Source of the DNA: Mesostigma viride
Taxonomy: Eukaryota > Streptophyta > Mesostigmatophyceae > Mesostigmatales > Mesostigmataceae
NCBI GenBank assembly: GCA_009746045.1
Contig: RPFO01000938.1
Coordinates: 790,262 to 846,261 of the forward strand
DNA length: 56,000 bases
Reading direction: 5' to 3'
Position 1 is the stretch's first letter, and every line of letters starts with the position of its first letter. Of this stretch, positions 22,165-56,000 are shown one piece after another. The notes below the pieces were generated by a model, which saw nothing but the letters and a program-made list of their open reading frames with translations, was not told the origin of the DNA and made no database searches. A program made the translations under genes and the position numbers.

Positions 22165-22243
22165 TCCACCCCATCCATCATGAAATATGTGCTACATGAC
22201 CTCCCCACGGAGGCATGTTATAATTTAATTTAATTTAATTTTT
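22165..22243 (+). mobile_element. LINE family 2, 3' UTR and (AATTT)n tail fragment
   Basis: CCATCCATCATGAAATATG, then TGCTACATGACCTCCCCACG and GGAGGCATGTTATAATTTAA match, in the opposite orientation, the 3' UTR of the copy at 11,306-11,937. It ends in three to four AATTT units. Only the 3' end is present, as is usual for 5'-truncated LINE insertions. Confidence 0.6.
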
Positions 22244-22632
22244 AATGACAGCCCTGCCGCATGGTGTGCAGGGCTGAGGGCGGATGTCCACCGGAGTGAC
22301 GCCGTCAGCAGTATATACGGACGGCCTGGGCATGCATGAAAACCGGCAATTTAATCATACATGTATGCAGTAGAACTGGCTAATGATCTCGTACAATGTA
22401 CGTACGATGGGACAAGGAATCGACAGGTGGAGGACCACCCATATGTAGGGCGTCCCATATTATATAACCGGTTTCCCTGCCTGCGTTCATGAAAAACCAC
22501 AAAAGACCTCCGCGGGTATACTACTCTGTGCCTACTGGATGGGTCTGCATGCATGCGAGCTTGAACGATCAGGGGAAGGCTAAGTTGTAGTGTTGGCCTC
22601 ACTCCGTTTCCCTTGAGGGGATCGAGCGCTGC

Positions 22633-23577
22633 ATGGGGGCCGCATTCCTGCCCTCCCTCCCCATGAACCCTTTGCGGGCTTTGTCACACGCTGGTTCTGG
22701 CCCTTTACGCCATTGCTCTACGCCTGGCACCAGCTGTTTGTTTGCCCCGCAGCCTCCCATCACGGCGGGTGCGTCTAGCTGCGGCAGCCGGCTGCGGGCT
22801 AAGTTGCTCTCTATACTATACTGGGACGCAAGTTACATCGCGTGCATGCGGGGTGGCCAGCAGAACCATCTGGAACTGGTTCCTCGATCTATCTCCATAC
22901 CGCTCTCCTCCCGTTGCATGGTGTGTGCCATGGTTCGGTCGCGGTCTTTCACCCCCTCCACCATCAAGTGCGAGGACGCGGATGGGGCCGCCCTCTACTC
23001 ACCCAACGTCCGCCCCGACATTACCGTGCTTGACTAGCTACAATGGGCAGGGTTGCCACCTGCTCAAGTGCTCATCGAGATCTATTACGTCTCCCTGGAT
23101 CCGCCGCTCTCCGGTCGCAACATGACCTCCGGGTACGTGGCTGTGGATGCCGGCTCTAGCGCTGCTGCCGCCGGCCAGCTGTGGCTGATCGAGCGCGACA
23201 AGTTTGCCTCCTATCTATACGGCTATGTGGGCGGGGCCCCACCGGGTCATCCCCTTTGTCCTTGAGGCTTGCATGAGGAGTTTGGGGCCAATACATATGG
23301 GCTCCAAGACGGCGGAGTTCTGTTCCACGAGTGCTGCCTGAGCGCCGTTGAGACCGCCTCGACCTCGAGGGTCAGACCGCCCCGTGGTCTGCCCGCACGC
23401 GCCGTGGTCCTCGTATTGGCGGCAGCGCCAGCTGTCTCGCCCTCACTCGCACCGAGGCTGATGTGTTATTCCGCCACACCCGGACCGACTTTGTCGCGAC
23501 CCATGCGGTCTAGAACCCTCGCAGGCCTGGTGGGCCGGCAGCTCGATGTTGCTGCGTGTTGTAGTTTTCTGATGTAG
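22633..23577 (+). pseudogene. Broken ORF with PD-(D/E)XK nuclease-like motif, probably retroelement-derived
   Basis: A 134-codon frame ends CEDADGAALYSPNVRPDITV then LD and stop. In the next frame, QVLIEIYYVSLDPPLS follows, then LWLIERDKFASYLYGYVGG. In a third frame, HRVIPFVLEACMRSLGP. The order RPD-x-x-x-x-D ... (I/V)E(I/V) ... (K)YA/SYL ... PFVLEA resembles a restriction-like nuclease fold found at the C-terminus of some retroelement polyproteins in algae and oomycetes. This resemblance is from memory of the pattern, not a search. Two frame changes are needed. No neighbouring gene on the same strand is intact. Confidence 0.4.
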
Positions 23578-23856
23578 TTAGTTGCACCTTGTGCAGCTGG
23601 CGTGATCCTTGCATGCCCGTGCATGTCAGATTACTATTATTTTCTTTATAGGATTCTTCTTCTTTTCGGTTTCAGTTGTTCCTGATGTTGCATGCCAATC
23701 TCACCTCCGTAATTTATCATTCTCAATGAATATGATAACTGTATCGAGTGCCGGCCTTGCATGGTGTAATCCACGAAGATCAATATAGTAGCCATGGTAA
23801 TTGGTAAGAGGCCGGGGGCCAGGCGGCTCACTTAACCTCGATCAGGCAGCGCGCAG

Positions 23857-24240
23857 TCATGGTGACCAATAACTGACCATAACACAATTGCAACCAACAC
23901 GGAACTTAGCCCATCTGCCCGGATCCTCACCTAGGTGGGAATCGAGGCTGGCACACATGCGGTTCAGCAGGAGACGCATGAAGACTTTCAGCACGCAGTT
24001 TTGAAGGCAGACGCCGCGGCCGGTAGTTGCCCGGCCGGTATCCACGGCGGACCCCTTGCCATTGTAGATGGAGCATGACCCGGCCGGACATTGCGGTCTG
24101 GACAGTTCGAATTCCAATACATCGGCACGGGGAGGCCATCTCGTAGGATTATGTGGTTGCAGACGCCTTGGAGGAAAGGCTCAATCAAGCTCAGGCATCT
24201 TAACCACCTTCGGGCTGATGAAATATTGTCCATGCCGATC
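23857..24240 (-). mobile_element. LINE reverse transcriptase, N-terminal fragment
   Basis: The minus strand encodes LIEPFLQGVCNHIILRDGLP (about 24,190-24,130). After a frameshift it gives YNGKGSAVDTGRATTGRGVC, followed by LQNCVLKVFMRLLLNRMCAS. This is the conserved YKGKGDxxDPxNYRGIxLLxxxxKxxxxxLxxRL start of non-LTR reverse transcriptases (motifs 0-2). It stops before the catalytic box. It is in opposite orientation to the LINE fragment that begins at 24,530. Confidence 0.6.
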
Positions 24241-24503
24241 CCATGGCAGCATCATTGCGGATCCGAGGGTGGAGATGGCAGCAGCCCATTCCCGGTGGGT
24301 CGACACTCGTCGTGGGGGCCGTCCACCAGGGCGGGGCCGGCCGGATCGAGAGCGGTGGGACCATGGGGGCCGTTTCGCGGGCGCATGGGCGCCTGCAGGG
24401 GCTCAATCAATATAGGTCTGCCGTGGCTAGCCGCAGGGTGTGCCGGCGGCAGCGGGGTCGATCGGGGGGGGTGGTCCAGGAAGTTAAATAATGCGATACG
24501 TGC

Positions 24504-24519
24504 GCATTACTTTTGCATA
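24504..24519. repeat. Left arm of an exact 16-bp inverted repeat around LINE copy D
   Basis: GCATTACTTTTGCATA here is the exact reverse complement of 25,437-25,452, directly after the LINE tail. A further related copy (CACATTACTTTTGCGTAC) lies at about 25,760. Target duplications would be direct, so the inverted arrangement is unexpected. Confidence 0.65.
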
Positions 24520-24529
24520 TTTGCAAGTA

Positions 24530-25436
24530 TGCAACGGCCGACGACATCAACACCCGCATTGGCCAGGCCTGGGCGGCCCTCCGCCGCCTCGACCGGTTCT
24601 GGACCTGTCGCTACCTGAGTGAGCGACGCAAGCGCATTCTGTTCAAGGCCCTTGTCCTCAGCATCCTCCTTTATGGCTGCGAGGCGTGGACCCTGGACCA
24701 GGCGCTGAGCCAGCAGCTTGACGGCACCGTCACTCGAATGCTCCGTCATATCCTCGGCGTCCGCTACCAAGAACGCCGCACCCGGGCCGAGCTCTACTGC
24801 GAGCTCCCTCTTGTCACCCATACCATCCGACACCGCCGCCTCCTCTTTGCCGACCATCTTGCCCGCACAGACCAGGTGAATACCGATGTGGGCCCTGCCG
24901 GGGGGCTTAAGACGGGCCAATTAACCAGGTAGACACCTCCTCCTATGGCAGGGTCCCCTTGTCCCATCGCAACCCACTGGCAAACTTGCGCGCGCCGGGC
25001 ACCGGCGCGGCGCGACCCGGACCTATGTGACACAACTGCTTGAAGATGCAGGGCTTCTGGGACTATCCGTACTCCGCGCCCGCATGATTGACAAGGAGAA
25101 ATGGGCTGCCATCTGCGATAAGCACCTCCCCGAGGGGTATGCTCCTGTTTTCTCCCCACGGGCCCCGCGGCCCGTTGCTAGCCAGGGTAGAAGTCCGCAG
25201 GTGGAGGTTATTGGTCCTGAGGATAGCCGCTACACTACCGCCTCGTCTGCCATTACAGTAGAGGACAGCTCGGATGAGGATTACATCCCCATCTAGTGCT
25301 TAACGGTTGGGGGATGATGCAGACGATATTTGTCTAAACTTTTGTGTAATTTTTTTTCTAATGAGATTAGCATAGTACTCCGTGGCATGCCTTTGCGCAT
25401 GCGCATGACACGCAAGTACTTACTTACTTACTTACT
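24530..25436 (+). mobile_element. LINE copy D, reverse-transcriptase thumb to 3' tail (ACTT)n
   Basis: The best preserved LINE part in the window. A 140-codon frame (24,513-24,932) encodes DDINTRIGQAWAALRRLDRF, then FKALVLSILLYGCEAWTLDQ, and later TRMLRHILGVRYQERRTRAE. These are typical of the segment after the catalytic box. A stop and a frame change near 24,930 precede a second frame (25,027-25,296) with the carboxy end TQLLEDAGLLGLSVLRARMI and an acidic finish DSSDEDYIPI. The UTR ends CGCAAGTACTTACTTACTTA. The 5' two-thirds are missing. Confidence 0.75.
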
Positions 25437-25452
25437 TATGCAAAAGTAATGC
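25437..25452. repeat. Right arm of the exact 16-bp inverted repeat around LINE copy D
   Basis: TATGCAAAAGTAATGC begins at the last T of the LINE tail. It is the reverse complement of 24,504-24,519. The similarity extends imperfectly outward (GTATTCACATTACTGCAT against ATGCGATACGTGCGCATT). Confidence 0.65.
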
Positions 25453-25789
25453 GTATTCACATTACTGCATGAACTAAAGTTGGGCCGCGTGGGGAAATTC
25501 CGCACACGCAAGTTCCGCACACACCCCTCGGTACCAAGGTGACTCGATTAATTACGACTCGTCTATTCCCAGCCTCACGCCGTAATTCCTATTTCGACTT
25601 GGCCTACCCGGCCTCCGCCAAACATAGAAACCCACAAATATTTCGACTGGGCCTCCCATGCCTACCTGCCGCAAAGATTTCCGTGCCTCCGAGAGGAGCC
25701 GAACCCCGTACCCCAGGAGCTAGCGTACGCCAATCTTAGTTAAGCAATGCGATATATACACATTACTTTTGCGTACTTGGGGTGGATGG

Positions 25790-25905
<116 letters not shown>

Positions 25906-25994
25906 ATGGATCGATGGATGGATGGATGGAGCACACATTCCTACCGGTCTTTTCTCATTATATTCTATTCTAATTATGAAGTCTATCGATTCTA

Positions 25995-26245
25995 ATGAAG
26001 TAGATGGGCCGGACCCTAGCGGTCGCGCCGGGCGTGCTTCCCTCGGGAGCAAATGCGCTTCTTTCCCACAGCAGGGGGGTCGTTGTCTTCTACTCCTTTC
26101 AAAAGCCCATTTGGCCTTGTCCTGCATCTTTTTCCAAGTCACGGAGGGGCCTATCCCCCCCACATCCTGTATCAGTTGTTCTTTGAATGTGTGGGCCCTG
26201 CCGCGTCTAGCCTTGCTGGGCGCCTTCCACGTGAGGAGGTCTAGT
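25995..26245 (-). mobile_element. LINE polyprotein, C-terminal fragment
   Basis: The minus strand reads LTWKAPSKARRGRAHTFKEQ, LIQDVGGIGPSVTWKKMQDK, then AKWAFERSRRQ before losing similarity. RRGRxxxTFKEQLxxD ... W..MQDKxKW is the usual layout of non-LTR carboxy ends (compare AMQNKTRWQKIVK at about 11,570). It lies tail-to-tail with the plus-strand (ACTT)n tail that follows. Confidence 0.55.
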
Positions 26246-26260
26246 GTGATATGGTGATAG

Positions 26261-26393
26261 GGGCATGATGCAGACGGTATTTATCTGTTTGTTTGACTTT
26301 TGTGTAATTGTTTTTCTAATGACATCAGCATAGTACTCCGGATGTGGCATGCATATGCACACATGTGAGACGCAAGTACTTACTTTCTTACTT
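26261..26393 (+). mobile_element. LINE (ACTT)n-family 3' UTR and tail
   Basis: GGGCATGATGCAGACGGTAT, TTTTCTAATGACATCAGCAT and CGCAAGTACTTACTTTCTTA match the 3' ends at 8,957-9,080 and 25,300-25,436. Only the UTR is present. Confidence 0.65.
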
Positions 26394-26399
26394 GTAAAC

Positions 26400-26952
26400 A
26401 TGCAATTGTAGGTTGATACCAAGTGGATGTTATAAAGGGGAGGCGCGGTCAAATGTGGACTGAAGTGCAAACCTTGCTGATGGCCACAATACGAGGATCG
26501 AACTGTCTCATTGATATGGTAATATGTAGGATTGCAGACACTGCCATGCTTGATAAATGTTGTCTACATGGACAACCAGGCCGGGGGATCACTAGATGCA
26601 TGACGTACATGCCCTTACATGTCGCGTACGCCAGCTCCCTGGCAATTCACTGGGCTCACATGCTCTTTTACTTACAAAGCCCATTCTGATGCCGGGTAGC
26701 TAGCTAGAGCTATGCTATGCGCACGGGTGAAACAGAGCAGCACGGGCGGTAAATAAGAAGGCCAGCCATGCACTTGGTTTCAAGCCAGGTAGATAGGTCG
26801 CTAGTCAATACGATTTTCTAAAGGGCAGCTGCCTTTTACTCCCATCCACCATACCAACATGAGCCGTGAACGAGCCATCTGTAATTTGATGCTCCCGCAT
26901 TGCAGCCCCGCCTGCCCCTGCCAAATTACGGAGCTGGGAGGCATCGCCATGA
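26400..26952. other. 3' flank of the RAD16-like gene
   Basis: This must contain the 3' UTR and the polyadenylation site of the minus-strand gene. I could not identify a convincing poly(A) signal. No other gene or repeat is evident. Confidence 0.35.
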
Positions 26953-55231
<28,279 letters not shown>

Positions 55232-55254
55232 CTGTATTGGTTGAGACGAGCGGG

Positions 55255-55492
55255 GGGCAGGGCGAGGGGCAGGGGTACCGCCAGGGGTGGGGGGATGGGA
55301 GGGTGTGGTGGGGAACAGGGGCGATTAGGGGATGGGAGCACGCACATGCACGGAGATGGATGGGAGGGTGCGGTGGGGAACAGGGGCGATGAGGTGGTGG
55401 GAGCACGCACATGCACGGAGATGGATGGGAGGGTGCGGTGGGGAACAGGGGCGATGAGGTGATGGGAGCACGCACATGCACGGAGATGGCCA
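55255..55492. repeat. ~65-bp tandem repeat, three to four copies
   Basis: Unit GGAGATGGATGGGAGGGTGC, then GGTGGGGAACAGGGGCGATG, then GGAGCACGCACATGCAC. It lies upstream (transcript sense) of the first visible RAD16-like exon. Confidence 0.9.
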
Positions 55493-55532
55493 ACCATGAC
55501 AATGACAATAATAAATAGTAATGATAGAAGTA

Positions 55533-55568
55533 ATAATAAATAAATACATAAATAAATAAATGAATGAA

Positions 55569-55635
<67 letters not shown>

Positions 55636-55664
55636 ATAGATAAATAAATAAATAAATAAATAAA
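55533..55664. repeat. (AAAT)n microsatellite
   Basis: About 30 AAAT/ATAA units with a few GAAT and GATA variants. Intronic or upstream of the first visible exon. Confidence 0.95.
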
Positions 55665-56000
55665 CTGTGTACTTGCTACAGAGCATGGTGGGATCACGCT
55701 GCCGCATGAGCCCGCCCTCATTTCTAGGGATGTTGATGGACCCGAAAGATTGTGACCAATCATGATATAAAATATACATTGGCTATGCATTCCATTCCAT
55801 TTCTGCATCATGGTACAGCACGTTCCGCAACAATGAGACACGTGACAGAACGAGGTACAGGGCAGGTATCCACAGCAGTGACAGGCGCTGGCAGGGGGGG
55901 CCGCGAGCGGGAAGCCCTTGAATGCCTCGTCCTTCCTTGCCATCAAAGATCCCCATCACAACTCCTTTGGTTAGTTTGGTATTATTATCTTCCCTCAGGT

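Overview
The window is eukaryotic nuclear DNA. It has one large, intron-rich protein gene on the minus strand (about 26,953 to beyond 55,231) and a 5' half (1 to about 26,900) made mainly of decayed transposable elements and simple repeats. Three things point to a green alga, probably a volvocalean-type chlorophyte: the plant-like form of the gene (a RAD16/SNF2-RING repair helicase), GC-rich third codon positions, and GT-AG introns with GTGAG/GTGCG-type donors. The taxonomic guess is inference. I saw no prokaryotic gene organisation, rRNA, tRNA or CRISPR array.

Region 1 to about 26,900. From left to right it holds: a SINE-like insertion with perfect target duplications; a ~970-bp CCAT/CCAC tetranucleotide array; a MULE-type transposase fragment with a SWIM zinc finger (minus); a 244-bp MITE with 27-bp perfect terminal inverted repeats and a 14-bp target duplication; a possible small two-exon membrane-protein gene (8,031-8,617); and two same-orientation 5'-truncated non-LTR (LINE) copies with (ACTT)n tails, one interrupted by a MITE and the other by the SINE-like element. 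A second LINE family with an (AATTT)n tail follows. Then come a decayed plus-strand LINE with a YADD box, a decayed ORF1-like gene (minus), an ORF with an RPD...D...E motif like a PD-(D/E)XK nuclease, and further RT fragments up to 26,400.

Region 26,953-55,231. I reconstructed 21 coding exons (2,604 nt, 867 codons plus stop, one continuous frame, all introns GT-AG). They encode the C-terminal part of a RAD16-like ATPase. In order: part of the SNF2 N domain, a RAD16-type zinc finger, a long acidic/lysine-rich insert, the DEAH box, SGTP, a Cys-rich WWN segment, a split RING finger, and helicase motifs IV-VI with the conserved C-terminal tail. The N-terminus (Walker A) lies beyond the right edge. 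About 91% of the gene span is intron. The introns carry microsatellites, minisatellites, a 2.3-kb TTAA-flanked inverted-repeat element, other fold-back elements and a 166-bp near-perfect hairpin.

The most unusual signal is repeat growth at splice sites. At three exons the exon/intron boundary itself has been tandemly duplicated, leaving decoy donors or acceptors (exons 20, 14 and 11). At three others the polypyrimidine tract is a poly-C run or a (CCCA)n microsatellite. This suggests intron expansion by tandem duplication starting at exon edges.
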